A stretch of DNA of 64,000 nucleotides from DATFTF01 sp963825175. Its GTDB lineage: Bacteria > Acidobacteriota > Thermoanaerobaculia > UBA5066 > Gp7-AA6. Of this stretch, positions 1 through 8,797 are shown one piece after another. The notes below the pieces were generated by a model. The model worked only from the letters and a program-made list of their open reading frames with translations, was not told the origin of the DNA and searched no databases. How positions within the stretch are numbered: the first letter of the stretch is position 1; each line of letters begins with the position of its first letter. Where the stretch lies: assembly GCA_963825175.1 (NCBI GenBank), contig CAWGSA010000002.1, positions 372,001 through 436,000 on the forward strand, read 5' to 3'. The position numbers and the translations under genes are program-made.

Positions 1-2685
1 TCGGCCTGCGGGCTGCTCGGCTGGGTCGACCGCGAGTCGCTCGAGGTGCGCAAGTTCGAAGGCAACCCCGCGCACCCCGGCAGCCGCGGGCGCAACTGCG
101 CCAAGGGCCCGGCCACCTTGAACCAGGTCAACGATCCCGACCGGATCCTCTATCCCATGAAACGCGCCGGCCGCCGCGGCGAAGGCCGCTGGGTGCGCGT
201 GTCCTGGAAGGACGCGCTCGAGGACATCGGCGGCCGCATCCGGCGGGCGTTCCAGGAGGATCGCCGCGACGAGGTCATGTACCACGTGGGCCGCCCCGGT
301 CACGACGGCCTGATGGAGTGGGTCCTTCCGGCCTGGGGCATCGACGGGCACAACTCGCACACCAACATCTGCTCGGCCGCGGCGCGCGCGGGCTACGCCT
401 TCTGGATGGGCTTCGACCGGCCGAGCCCCGACTATTCGGGCGCGCGGGTCATCCTTCTCATCAGCAGCCACCTGGAGACCGGGCACTACTTCAATCCGCA
501 CGCCCAGCGCATCGTGGAAGGGAAGATGGCCGGGGCGAAGCTGATCGTCTGGGACACGCGCCTCTCCAACACCGCGTCCATGGCCGACACGTGGATCTCG
601 CCGTGGCCGGGCTCGGAGGCCGCGATCCTCCTGGCCATCGCGCGTCATCTGCTGGCCACCGGCCGTTACGACCGGGAGTTCGTGCGGCGGTGGGTGAACT
701 GGGAAGAGACGCTGCGCCGCGAGCGGCCCGAGGCGCCGGTCGTGTTCGAAGAGTTCGAGCGGTTCCTGAAGGAGCGGTACGCGCGCTACACCTTCGACTT
801 CGCTGCCGCGGAGTCGGGCGTCGAGGCGGCCGTTCTGCGGACGATCGCGCAGGACGTGGCCGGCTGCGGCGGACGGCTTGCCGCGCACGTCTGGAGGAGC
901 GCCGCGGCGGGCAACCTGGGAGGCTGGCAGGTCGCGCGCTGTCTGTGGCTCGTCAACGTGTTGACCGGATCGGTCGGGCAGCCGGGGGGCACCTCGGCCA
1001 ACGCCTGGGACAAATGGGTCCCGCGGCCGCCGCACCTGGCCCCGCACGTGGACCGCTGGAACGACCTGGCCTGGCCCGCGGAATACCCGCTTTCGCACTT
1101 CGAGATGAGCTTTCTGTTGCCGCACTTTTTGAAGGAAGGCCGCGGCAAGCTCGACGTCTACTTCACCCGCGTCTACAACCCGGCCTGGACGAATCCGGAC
1201 GGGTTCACCTGGCTGGAAGTGCTCCGCGACGAGTCGAAAATCGGTCTTCACGTCGCCTTGACGCCGACCTGGAACGAGACCGCCTGGTGGGCCGACTACG
1301 TCCTGCCGATGGGACACGGCTCGGAGCGCCACGACGTGATGAGCCAGGAGACCCACGCCGGCCAGTGGATCGCCTTCCGGCAGCCGGTGCGGCGGACGGC
1401 GATGGAGCGCCTCGGCCACAAGGTCGCGCGCACCTGGGAGGCCAACCCGGGACAGGTCTGGGAGGAGACGGAGTTCTGGATCGATCTGTCCTGGGCGATC
1501 GATCCCGACGGCGCGCTCGGCATCCGCCGCTACTTCGAGTCGCCGTACCGGCCCGGAGAGCCGATCACCGTCGACGACTACTACGGATGGATGTTCGAGA
1601 ACTCCGTTCCAGGCCTCCCGGAGGCCGCGGCGAAGGAGAACCTGACGCCGCTCGCGTACATGCGCAAGTACGGCGCGTTCGAGATCCGTTCCGGCGCGGA
1701 GGCCGAGTTCGACCGCTCCCTGTCGGAAGAGGAGCAGGCCGGCGCCACGATCGATCGGGCCACCGCGATCGTCTACACGTCGGCGCCCGCTCCCGCGGCC
1801 AAGAACATCGTGCCCGTCCCCGCGCCGGCGTCCGGCCCGCTGGGGCGAGCGATCGGCGTGGTGGTGGATGGGCAGGCGCGCACGGGGTTCCGCACGCCTT
1901 CGCGGCGGCTGGAGCTCTTCTCGCCGACGCTCGCCGAGTACGGCTGGCCGGAGCTGGCGCTGCCGGAGTACGTGGAAAGCCACGTGCATCCCCGCCACAT
2001 CGACCGCGCCGCGGGCGAGTTCCTCCTCCTCTCGACCTACCGCCTCCCGACCCTCATCCATACCCGGAGCGGCAACGCCAAGTGGCTGCTGGAAATCTCC
2101 CACGCCAATCCCACCTGGATCCACACCGAGGACGCGCGCCTTCTCGAGATCGTCAACGGAGATCTGGTGCGGGTCGAGACGGAGATCGGTTTCTTCGTCG
2201 ACCGGGTCTGGGTCACCGAGGGGATCCGGCCCGGCGTGATCGCCTGTTCGCACCACCTGGGACGCTGGCGCACCGCCGACGGCGAAGGCGTCTCCCGCCT
2301 CGCGTCCGCCCGGGTCGAGCTCTCGGAGAACAACGGGGACTGGACTCTGCGCCAGACCCGGGGCGTCGGCCCGTACGCGTCGGCGGATCCGGACACCAGC
2401 CGGATCTGGTGGACCGAAGCCGGCGTCCATCAGAACCTGACGTTTCCGGTCCAGCCCGATCCGGTGAGCGGAAGCCACTGCTGGCACCAGAAGGTGCGCG
2501 TCTCGCGGGCGCGCGCCGACGACCGCTACGGAGACGTCCACGTCGACACGAAGAAGTCGAGCGAGGCGTTCCGGCGCTGGCTCGAAATGACGCGTCCTCC
2601 TTCGGGAGAGTGGCGGCGGCCCCAATGGATGCTGCGTCCGATGCGGCCGGCCGCCTCGGCGTACCGGCGCCCGACGAGCCGATGA
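1..2685 (+). CDS. Molybdopterin-dependent oxidoreductase, catalytic subunit (5' partial)
   Basis: The reading frame is open from base 1, so the N-terminus lies outside the window; 894 residues are visible. The first residues keep a Cys (residue 3) and a GRNCAKG motif (Cys33). These fit the third and fourth ligands of the N-terminal [4Fe-4S] cluster of the DMSO reductase/formate dehydrogenase family. HTNICSAAAR places Cys124 where such enzymes bind molybdenum, as in sulfur-compound and nitrate-type members. The molydopterin-dinucleotide binding fold follows, and the C-terminal third (LIHTRSGNAKWLLEI onward) matches the C-terminal MopB domain. The substrate cannot be read from sequence. The coupled TorD chaperone and persulfide dioxygenase favour an inorganic sulfur substrate (sulfite, thiosulfate or polysulfide), but this is inference. 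No partner iron-sulfur or membrane subunit is visible; it could lie upstream. The family call is secure and the substrate is open. Confidence 0.9.
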   Translation, partial: SACGLLGWVDRESLEVRKFEGNPAHPGSRGRNCAKGPATLNQVNDPDRILYPMKRAGRRGEGRWVRVSWKDALEDIGGRIRRAFQEDRRDEVMYHVGRPGHDGLMEWVLPAWGIDGHNSHTNICSAAARAGYAFWMGFDRPSPDYSGARVILLISSHLETGHYFNPHAQRIVEGKMAGAKLIVWDTRLSNTASMADTWISPWPGSEAAILLAIARHLLATGRYDREFVRRWVNWEETLRRERPEAPVVFEEFERFLKERYARYTFDFAAAESGVEAAVLRTIAQDVAGCGGRLAAHVWRSAAAGNLGGWQVARCLWLVNVLTGSVGQPGGTSANAWDKWVPRPPHLAPHVDRWNDLAWPAEYPLSHFEMSFLLPHFLKEGRGKLDVYFTRVYNPAWTNPDGFTWLEVLRDESKIGLHVALTPTWNETAWWADYVLPMGHGSERHDVMSQETHAGQWIAFRQPVRRTAMERLGHKVARTWEANPGQVWEETEFWIDLSWAIDPDGALGIRRYFESPYRPGEPITVDDYYGWMFENSVPGLPEAAAKENLTPLAYMRKYGAFEIRSGAEAEFDRSLSEEEQAGATIDRATAIVYTSAPAPAAKNIVPVPAPASGPLGRAIGVVVDGQARTGFRTPSRRLELFSPTLAEYGWPELALPEYVESHVHPRHIDRAAGEFLLLSTYRLPTLIHTRSGNAKWLLEISHANPTWIHTEDARLLEIVNGDLVRVETEIGFFVDRVWVTEGIRPGVIACSHHLGRWRTADGEGVSRLASARVELSENNGDWTLRQTRGVGPYASADPDTSRIWWTEAGVHQNLTFPVQPDPVSGSHCWHQKVRVSRARADDRYGDVHVDTKKSSEAFRRWLEMTRPPSGEWRRPQWMLRPMRPAASAYRRPTSR

Positions 2686-2697
2686 ACCGATGAACCG

Positions 2698-3642
2698 ATG
2701 AACCTTCCGCTCGATCTCGCCGCGCGCCTCTGGCTCGCCGAGCCGGACCAGGCGGCCCTCGACCAGGCGCGGGCCTGGGGCGTGACGTCGGACGCATCGC
2801 CCGAGGAGCTCGCCGGCGGATACACCGCGCTCTTCGTCCTGAACGTCTATCCCTACGGCTCGGTCTTCACCGATCCCGCCGCGGAGTTGAACGGGAACGA
2901 CAGCCTGGTCTGGGCGCGCCGATTCGAGGAGACGGCGTTCCGGCCGGACGAGCTCGTCTGCGTCGGGGCGCCCGACCACCTCGGCCTCTGCCTGAAATAC
3001 CTGCATCACTCCGAGGCCCGCGGCGTTTTCGATGCGCCCGCGCTGTCGCGGACGCTGTCGTGGGGCCCCGTCTGCACGCTGGCGGCGGAGCGGGATCCTC
3101 TGGCCCACGAGTTCTACCGGCAGCTGGCCCAGGCGACGCGGGAGGCGCTGCTCGAGCGCTGCGCCGGGAGCGCGGCCGAGTCCACCGAGCCCTCCGCGAT
3201 CGAGGAGATGAGCGGAGACCTGGAAGGGACCGGCGACAACGGCGAGCTGCGGCTGTCCGACGTCCTGTCCTTCCTTCTGGCGCCCGCGCGCTGCGGGTTC
3301 TTCCTGTCGCGATCCGCGCTCGCGCGCCTGGGCGGCAGGATCTCGCTTCGGGTTCCCTTCGGCGGGCGTTTCGAGACGGCGCGAGGGCTCTTCGAGTCCG
3401 CGGGCGAGTCGGGCCGCGTCGAGGCGCTCCTCGATCAGATCGCCGGGCAGACCGACCTCTGGGAGCAGAGCTACGCCAGAACGGCGGCGGCCTTCCCGGC
3501 CTGGACCTCCTGGGCCGAACCCTGGAGAACGCGCCTGACCCGGTGCCGGAAAGCCCTGGCCACCCTTCGTGCGGCCGTGCGAGACTTCGATCCGTCCTTC
3601 CCTTCGGAGACTCCGGACGCCGGCGGCGCGAAGGAGGCATGA
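2698..3642 (+). CDS. TorD-family molybdoenzyme maturation chaperone
   Basis: This 314-residue protein begins 12 nt after the oxidoreductase stop. It has the all-helical TorD/DmsD pattern, including LNVYPYGSVF near residue 50 and the signature PDHLGLCLKYL near residue 100. Family members bind the client molybdoenzyme before cofactor insertion and export, in the cytoplasm. It is longer than the usual 200-230 residues, with a C-terminal extension of unknown role. Its position directly after the catalytic subunit makes that enzyme the obvious client. The stop overlaps the start of the next gene (ATGATG), so translational coupling is likely. Confidence 0.82.
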   Translation: MNLPLDLAARLWLAEPDQAALDQARAWGVTSDASPEELAGGYTALFVLNVYPYGSVFTDPAAELNGNDSLVWARRFEETAFRPDELVCVGAPDHLGLCLKYLHHSEARGVFDAPALSRTLSWGPVCTLAAERDPLAHEFYRQLAQATREALLERCAGSAAESTEPSAIEEMSGDLEGTGDNGELRLSDVLSFLLAPARCGFFLSRSALARLGGRISLRVPFGGRFETARGLFESAGESGRVEALLDQIAGQTDLWEQSYARTAAAFPAWTSWAEPWRTRLTRCRKALATLRAAVRDFDPSFPSETPDAGGAKEA

Positions 3643-5060
3643 TGTTCTTCAAGCAGTTCTACCTGGGCTGCCTGGCCCAGGCTTCGTACATGATCGGATC
3701 GGAAGGCGAGGCCGCGGTGATCGATCCGCGCCGCGACGTCGACGCCTATCTCGAGGAGGCGCGGAGTCAGGGTCTGACGATCCGGCACGTCGTGGAAACC
3801 CATCTGCACGCCGATTTCGTCTCCGGCCACCGGGAGCTTGCGCAGCGCACCGGAGCCCGGATCTATTTCGGGGCCCGGGCGCGCGCCGAGTTCGACCACG
3901 CCGCGGTGCGCGACGGCGACGAGATCCGCTTCGGAGACGCCGTCCTGCGCTTCCTGGAGACTCCCGGCCACACGCCGGAGTCCGTGTGCATTCTCCTGTT
4001 CGATCGCGCCCGGGGCGGCGAGCCGCAGGCCGTGTTGACCGGCGACACCCTCTTCATCGGCGACGTGGGGCGGCCGGATCTGGCCGGCGGCGCGGGGAGC
4101 CCGCAGGAGCTGGCGTCCCAGCTCTACGACTCGCTCCATCAAAAGCTTCTGACCCTTCCCGACGCCGTCGAGGTTTATCCCGGCCACGGGGCCGGCTCCC
4201 TGTGCGGCAAGAACATCTCCAGCGAGACGTCCTCGACCATCGGGCAGCAGCGGCGCTACAACTACGCGCTCCGGCCCATGGCGCGGGAGGAGTTCGTGGC
4301 TCTGGTCACCGCGGATCTGCCGGAGGCTCCCGCGTACTTCGCTCGCGACGCCGCGCTCAACCGGCGGGGCCCGGGCGCGCTCGCGAATCTGCCGTCCCTT
4401 CCCGCCCTCTCGCCGGGAGAGGTCGAGGCGATGCAGGCAACCGGCGCCGTCGTCGTCGACACGCGGACGGCGGCGGACTACGGCACGGGCCACGTGCCGC
4501 GGTCGCTCCACATCGGCCTGACCGGGCAGTTCGCGTCGTGGGCCGGGACGCTGGTGTCGCCGGATTCGGCCATCGTCCTGGTGGCCGAAGACGAGGAGCG
4601 GGTCGTCGAGGGGCGGACGCGCCTGGCGCGCGTCGGCATCGAGAACGTGTCGGGCTTTCTTTCCGGCGGGATCCTGGCCTGGCACGAGTCGGGCCGGCCC
4701 CTGGCCCGCACGGAGCAGATCGCGGTGGACGAGCTTTCCCGCCGCCTCGCGTCGGGGGAGGCCGGCCAGGTGCTCGACGTGCGGCGCGCCGGCGAGTGGA
4801 GCGGTGGCCACATCGCGCAGGCGGCCCACCTGGCGCTCCACGAGCTCGAGGCGAAGGCAGAGCGTCTCGAGCGCGATGTCCCGGTGACCGTCATCTGCGC
4901 GAGCGGCTACCGCTCCTCGGTGGCCACCAGCCTGCTCGAGCGCCTGGGCTTCGCGCGCGCGACGAATGTGGTCGGGGGCATGAACGCGTGGAACGCGGCG
5001 AATTCCTCGTCCGGCGCGCCGGCGTCCGGCCCCCGGAATGAGCCCGGGAGGATTCGATGA
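3642..5060 (+). CDS. Persulfide dioxygenase-like MBL-fold protein fused to two rhodanese domains
   Basis: Two overlapping ATGs exist at 3639 and 3642. The AAGGAGG at 3631-3637 is better spaced for 3642, giving 472 residues. Residues 1-240 are a metallo-beta-lactamase fold with THLHADF (His54, His56, Asp58), PGHTPES (His110) and TGDTLF (Asp135). HxHxDF rather than HxHxDH is typical of ETHE1/CstB-type persulfide dioxygenases. A first rhodanese domain (about 255-350) lacks the active cysteine. A second (about 360-455) has CASGYRS with Cys419, so it should be catalytic. The expected reaction is oxidation of glutathione or low-molecular-weight persulfide to sulfite, with sulfur transfer by the rhodanese. 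Coupling to the Mo-enzyme genes suggests a sulfide/sulfur oxidation module. The stop overlaps the next start by ATGA. Confidence 0.86.
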   Translation: MFFKQFYLGCLAQASYMIGSEGEAAVIDPRRDVDAYLEEARSQGLTIRHVVETHLHADFVSGHRELAQRTGARIYFGARARAEFDHAAVRDGDEIRFGDAVLRFLETPGHTPESVCILLFDRARGGEPQAVLTGDTLFIGDVGRPDLAGGAGSPQELASQLYDSLHQKLLTLPDAVEVYPGHGAGSLCGKNISSETSSTIGQQRRYNYALRPMAREEFVALVTADLPEAPAYFARDAALNRRGPGALANLPSLPALSPGEVEAMQATGAVVVDTRTAADYGTGHVPRSLHIGLTGQFASWAGTLVSPDSAIVLVAEDEERVVEGRTRLARVGIENVSGFLSGGILAWHESGRPLARTEQIAVDELSRRLASGEAGQVLDVRRAGEWSGGHIAQAAHLALHELEAKAERLERDVPVTVICASGYRSSVATSLLERLGFARATNVVGGMNAWNAANSSSGAPASGPRNEPGRIR

Positions 5061-6508
5061 AAGCTCCGGTGCTCGCCGTCTGCGCGCTGGTCGCGGCCGG
5101 CGGCCTGGCGGCCCAGGAAGCCAGGCCCGGCAGCGTCTGGGACGCGAAGAAGTCCGCCTGGGAGCTGCTCACGGGAACGCAGAAGGACGAGACGGTCCGC
5201 TTCGCCGAGGACTACAAGGCGTACCTGCGGGCGGCGCGAAGCGCTCTGACCTCCACGCGGGAAGTCGTCAAGCTCGCCCATGCCGCCGGCTTCAACGAGC
5301 TGACCGACTCCGCTCAGATCAAGCCGGGCGCCCGGCTCGTGATTCCCGCGCACGATCGGGCGGTTCTCCTGGCCGTCGTGGGCTCGGAGCCGATCCTGGC
5401 CGGGTCCCGCGTCATCGGCACGCATCAGGACAGCCCGCACATCGAGTTGAAGGCGCGGCCGGTCTATGCGGCTGGCAACTTCGCGCTCTTCAAGACCATC
5501 TATTACGGCGGCATCAAGAAGTACCAGTGGGGCAACGTCCCGCTGGCTTTGATCGGGCGCATCGACACGGCCGAGGGCAAGCGCGTGGACGTAGCGATCG
5601 GCCTGAAAGAAGGGGATCCGGTCTTCGTCATTCCCGACAACGCGCCGCATTCGGACAAGGATCTGCACGCGCGGACTTACACAAATGTCTTCTCCGGCGA
5701 AGAGCTCGATCCGGTCGCCGGGAGCGTGCCCGGCAGCGGCACGTCGGTCGTCGCCCAGGTGCTGCAGGCGCTGACGACCACGTACGGAATCCGCGAGGAG
5801 GACCTGGTCAGCGCGGAGCTCCACCTCGTGCCGGCGGCCAATCCGGCCGACGTCGGCCTCGACCGCGGCCTGGTTGGCGCGTTCGGGCAGGACGACCGGC
5901 TCTCGTCCTACTGCGCGGCGCGGGCGGTCCTGGATCTGAAGGGCACGCCGCGCCACACCGCGATCGCCTACCTCTCCAACTTCGAGGAGGTCGGCTCGGT
6001 CAACAACACCGGCGCGTCCTCGCAGCTGCTCAATTCGACGATCGCGCGGCTGCTCGCGGGCGAGCGCGGCAAGGCCTACAACGACCTCGACCTGCGTGAG
6101 GCCCTGCGCAACGCGCAGGCCGTCTCCGCCGACACCAACGACGGCATCAACCCGATCTTCCCGGGCACGAGCGAGGCCTCCAACGCGGCGCGGCTGGGCT
6201 ACGGCGTGACGATCAAGCGGTATGGCGGAGGCTTCGACGCGAACTCCGAGTTCGTGGCCCACATCCGCTCGCTCTTGGACGGCGCGGGCATCCCCTGGCA
6301 GACCCAAACGCCCAAGGTCGACGTCGGCGGCGGCGGGACGATCGGACGTTTCCTCTCGGCGCAGGAGATGGAGGTCATCGACATGGGCGTGCCGCTTCTC
6401 TCGATGCACGCCACCTTCGAGATGTCTTCCAAGGTCGACGTCTGGAACTTCTACCGGTTCATGGGGGTGTTCTCTGGGATCGTGAGCGATCGCAGCGTGA
6501 TCGGGTGA
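5057..6508 (+). CDS. Exported M18-family (aspartyl aminopeptidase-like) metallopeptidase
   Basis: This 483-residue protein starts at an ATG overlapping the upstream stop (ATGA), with GGGAGGA just upstream. The first 20 residues are a signal peptide ending near LAAQ. GTHQDSPHIELK (His123, Asp125) matches the first metal-binding segment of M18 enzymes. FEEVGS near residue 311 matches the catalytic Glu pair (usually DHEEVGS, so a ligand His is replaced by Phe here). MGVPLLSMHATFE near the C-terminus supplies the last histidine. M18 enzymes are usually cytoplasmic, so an exported form suits an organism that digests peptides outside the cytoplasm. Co-location with sulfur genes looks positional rather than functional. 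Family confidence is good; activity is less certain because of the FEE substitution. Confidence 0.8.
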   Translation: MKAPVLAVCALVAAGGLAAQEARPGSVWDAKKSAWELLTGTQKDETVRFAEDYKAYLRAARSALTSTREVVKLAHAAGFNELTDSAQIKPGARLVIPAHDRAVLLAVVGSEPILAGSRVIGTHQDSPHIELKARPVYAAGNFALFKTIYYGGIKKYQWGNVPLALIGRIDTAEGKRVDVAIGLKEGDPVFVIPDNAPHSDKDLHARTYTNVFSGEELDPVAGSVPGSGTSVVAQVLQALTTTYGIREEDLVSAELHLVPAANPADVGLDRGLVGAFGQDDRLSSYCAARAVLDLKGTPRHTAIAYLSNFEEVGSVNNTGASSQLLNSTIARLLAGERGKAYNDLDLREALRNAQAVSADTNDGINPIFPGTSEASNAARLGYGVTIKRYGGGFDANSEFVAHIRSLLDGAGIPWQTQTPKVDVGGGGTIGRFLSAQEMEVIDMGVPLLSMHATFEMSSKVDVWNFYRFMGVFSGIVSDRSVIG

Positions 6509-6544
6509 GATCGACAATATGGATATTGTGGCTCTCGGACGTCC

Positions 6545-7855
6545 ATGAAGATCTGGAAGGTTTCCGCCGCTCTGCTTCTGGGAGCCGCCGGTCTCGTGCT
6601 CCTCTGGATGACTCGGCGGCGGAGCGTGGGCCACGCATCGGGAGCGGGTCGAGGAGCGCGCCTGGGCAGTCGAGCTTCGGAACCTGGGAGCAGCTGCTCG
6701 GACGCCATCCGAAGACCGCGACGAACGAGACGGCGCGGCGGCTCGAGGCGACTCGGGCAACCTCTGGGTCTGGAGTTGAAGCTCCGAAGCCCTGCCGATT
6801 TCGACCGCTCGGGCGGCATCGAGGGACCGATCCCGAGTCCGGAGGACGCAGCGTGGAATCCGCGGGCTGTCGCACTACCTGACCGTGCAGCTCGAGGCGG
6901 CGCAAGGCGACGTCGCTCGCGCCTTCGCCGGAGGTGAAGGCGTTTCTGACCGACGCACACTTCCGACCTGGAGGCGTTCGAGGCAGAGCTCGCTGGCAGC
7001 GGCGCCGCCTGTCTGGGACTTCGATTCCGGCGCTGACGTGGGACCGCATGCCGATCCTGGATACGACGGCGTCGATCGGCATCCAGAGGGTCCTGCTCGG
7101 CGAGGTCCCTTGCGGCCGCGGCGTCCGGCGACGAGGCTGGCGCCCGCCGCGCGCTGGAGGCGTCGTGGAGAATGAATGCAGGATTACCGCAGATCGCGAC
7201 AGACCCTTTGCCAGATCGCTCGCGCTCGCAACGGCCCGGCTCCAGGCCGGGGTCCTCCGCAGGATCCCGGTGGATGCCGCAGCTCTGGCGCCGGCGCCTC
7301 GCCGAGCACGACTACAAGCGATCGCTTCTCGACACCGAATTGCTCTCTCACTGGCCGAGCGCACAACGGTCCCGCTACTTCTTCGAGCTCGAGGCGCGAT
7401 CGCAAAAGAATCCGAATCGGCTTTGGAACAGGCTCCTGGCGCCATACCAGGGCATCGTCTGGTCGCAGGTCACCGAGGGTCTGCGGACGGATTACATCGA
7501 GATTCGAGACGCCCGCGTGGTCCGCGACATTCCCGAGGGGGGCCCGAGGAAGAGAACCGTCGCCGGAATCCTCCTTTCGCTGCAGATTCCCAACACGCAC
7601 GGCTCTGTTCCGCCGCGTCGACGAGTATCTCCTCGACGCCGAGCTGACCGACAAGATCCTGCAGGCCCGGCAGCTGCGCCAGCAGAACGGCGGCAAATGG
7701 CCGGCCGCGATCCCCGGCATCGAGACGACGCGTTACCCCGGCGCCCGATGGATCTACACCGTCTCCCCGGCGGGGTCATGACCTTCGAGCTCAACCAGAA
7801 ACCCTACAAGGACCGCGGCGGCTTCAAGCTCCCTCTGCGCTTCACGTCTTCCTGA
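6545..7855 (+). pseudogene. Exported protein gene destroyed by many frameshifts
   Basis: No long frame is open here, but protein-like segments follow one another in changing frames. They are a signal/anchor start at 6545 (MKIWKVSAALLLGAAGLVLL), FGTWEQLLGRHPKTA (about 6680), GLSHYLTVQLEAAQGDVARA (about 6864), EVKAFLTDAH (6931), SDLEAFEAELAGSGAACLGL (6962), IPALTWDRMPILDTTASIG (about 7024) and WRRRLAEHDYKRSLLD (about 7281). A long piece then runs through YFFELEARSQKNPNRLWNRL to about 7530. RRVDEYLLDAELTDKILQAR lies in another frame, and FELNQKPYKDRGGFKLPLRF ends at 7855. At least eight indels are needed to join them. The intact neighbours argue against a general assembly problem. Ancestral function is not recognised; it was an exported or membrane-anchored protein of roughly 430 residues. 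Confidence 0.7.
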
Positions 7856-7897
7856 GATCGCGAGGGTCTCGCTCGGCTCCGTCGGCCAGGCGGCCGA

Positions 7898-8297
7898 TTA
7901 CGAGCCGACGAGGCGGAAACCCTTCGGTCGCGAAATCGGGATCGAAGGCGAAGGCCTTGGAGACTCTTCCGGTTCTTCATGACGAGAAAGCTGACGCGGT
8001 CCACGAGGCTCACCCGGCGTTGGGTGCCAGCGTTCGAGTTGCCGTACCGCTTCTTGGTGGACGGCGCTGTCGACCCAGACGACTCGAAGCCGCCCGCGCT
8101 GTCGGCGAGCCGGAGCGCGGGTTTCACTCCGAGCCGGTGCTGCACCAGGGCCATGGCCTCGAGGAGGACGTAGTTGTGGATCAGGAGGATCTCGCCGTCG
8201 GCGAGCAACGCGTCGAAGAGGCGGATCGCTTCCCGTGATTGCGGAATCCGCGCGGTCGGCAAGAGCATAGAGGGCGGAGGTGTCGACGAAGTCAACG
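7898..8297 (-). pseudogene. VapC-like PIN-domain toxin, frameshifted relic
   Basis: Reading the minus strand, PIN-domain motifs appear in order but in different frames. They are FVDTSALYALADR (N-terminal Asp motif), then EAIRLFDALLADGEILLIHN and LLEAMALVQHRLG, then VVWVDSAVHQEAVRQLERW, then SLVDRVSFLVMKNR (the conserved LVDxxSF), then AFAFDPDF, and finally GFRLVGS before the stop at 7898. Several single-base indels separate these, and no start codon is in frame with the first motif. The gene lies directly downstream of an intact ribbon-helix-helix antitoxin, the normal VapBC order. VapC toxins are RNases, and this copy should be inactive. Confidence 0.72.
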
Positions 8298-8555
8298 ACG
8301 CTTCTTCGGCGAGAGAGCCTCGTCCAGAGCCTCGTCGTGCCGTTCGGAGACCGGTGCCAGCTTGCCCTGAGCCGAGCGGCCGGCTCCGACGAATGGGAAG
8401 TCCTTCCTCTGTCTCGGTTTCCCCTGCGGGCGACCTCCGTAAGCCCTGGAGAGGGTCTCACGGACGAGAGCCGAGAGGGATCGGCCCTGTTCGTACGAAG
8501 CGCGGCGCAAGGCGGCGTGGGTCTCTTCGTCGATTTGGATCTGCGTCCGCTTCAT
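8292..8555 (-). CDS. Ribbon-helix-helix antitoxin (VapB/CopG-like)
   Basis: This 87-residue protein opens with MKRTQIQIDEETHAALRRAS, a typical beta-strand plus helix start of MetJ/Arc ribbon-helix-helix DNA-binding domains, followed by GRSLSALVRETLSRAYG (second helix). The lysine- and arginine-rich tail ending PKKRR would be the toxin-binding part. It directly precedes the broken PIN toxin, so it was probably the antitoxin and autorepressor of a VapBC pair. The open frame survives although the toxin is degraded, as expected if loss of toxin was tolerated first. Two tandem ACCATGA copies just upstream could be its operator. Confidence 0.75.
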   Translation of the reverse strand: MKRTQIQIDEETHAALRRASYEQGRSLSALVRETLSRAYGGRPQGKPRQRKDFPFVGAGRSAQGKLAPVSERHDEALDEALSPKKRR

Positions 8556-8569
8556 GAGGCCAGCATACC

Positions 8570-8584
8570 ACCATGACACCATGA
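8570..8584. promoter_or_regulatory. Tandem ACCATGA repeat, candidate antitoxin operator
   Basis: ACCATGA occurs at 8570-8576 and again at 8578-8584, an 8-bp period, 15 bp upstream of the antitoxin start. Ribbon-helix-helix antitoxins bind short repeated half-sites in their own promoter. The assignment is inferred from position and repeat form only. Confidence 0.35.
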
Positions 8585-8615
8585 TGTTAGTACCTTGGTG
8601 TGCGAAACGGTGATC

Positions 8616-8640
8616 GGGGGCCCGGTTGGTTCCGGCCCCC
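8616..8640. terminator. GC-rich hairpin between peroxiredoxin and antitoxin genes
   Basis: GGGGGCC (8616-8622) pairs with GGCCCCC (8634-8640), with two further pairs possible through a one-base bulge. It sits about 160 bp downstream of the minus-strand peroxiredoxin stop and upstream of the antitoxin promoter. There is no T-run, so a terminator role is only a suggestion. The rest of 8641-8797 shows no gene. Confidence 0.25.
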
Positions 8641-8797
8641 TGTCCGCGGCGCGTCGTCTCGTGAAGCCACCGAGCGAGGAGGCGCGCGCCGCGGGGAGCC
8701 GAAGCGAGGCGCGGGATCAGGCCGGCCGTCGAGCCCGGCGAGCCGGCCGCCGGTGCGCCCGCCAAGGCGCAGATCCCGCGCACCGCGGAGGCGACGG

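Noticed and set aside
4907..6760. Minus-strand open frame opposite the M18 gene
   Set aside because: It is a composition artefact, with low-complexity Arg/Asp/His content and no motif.
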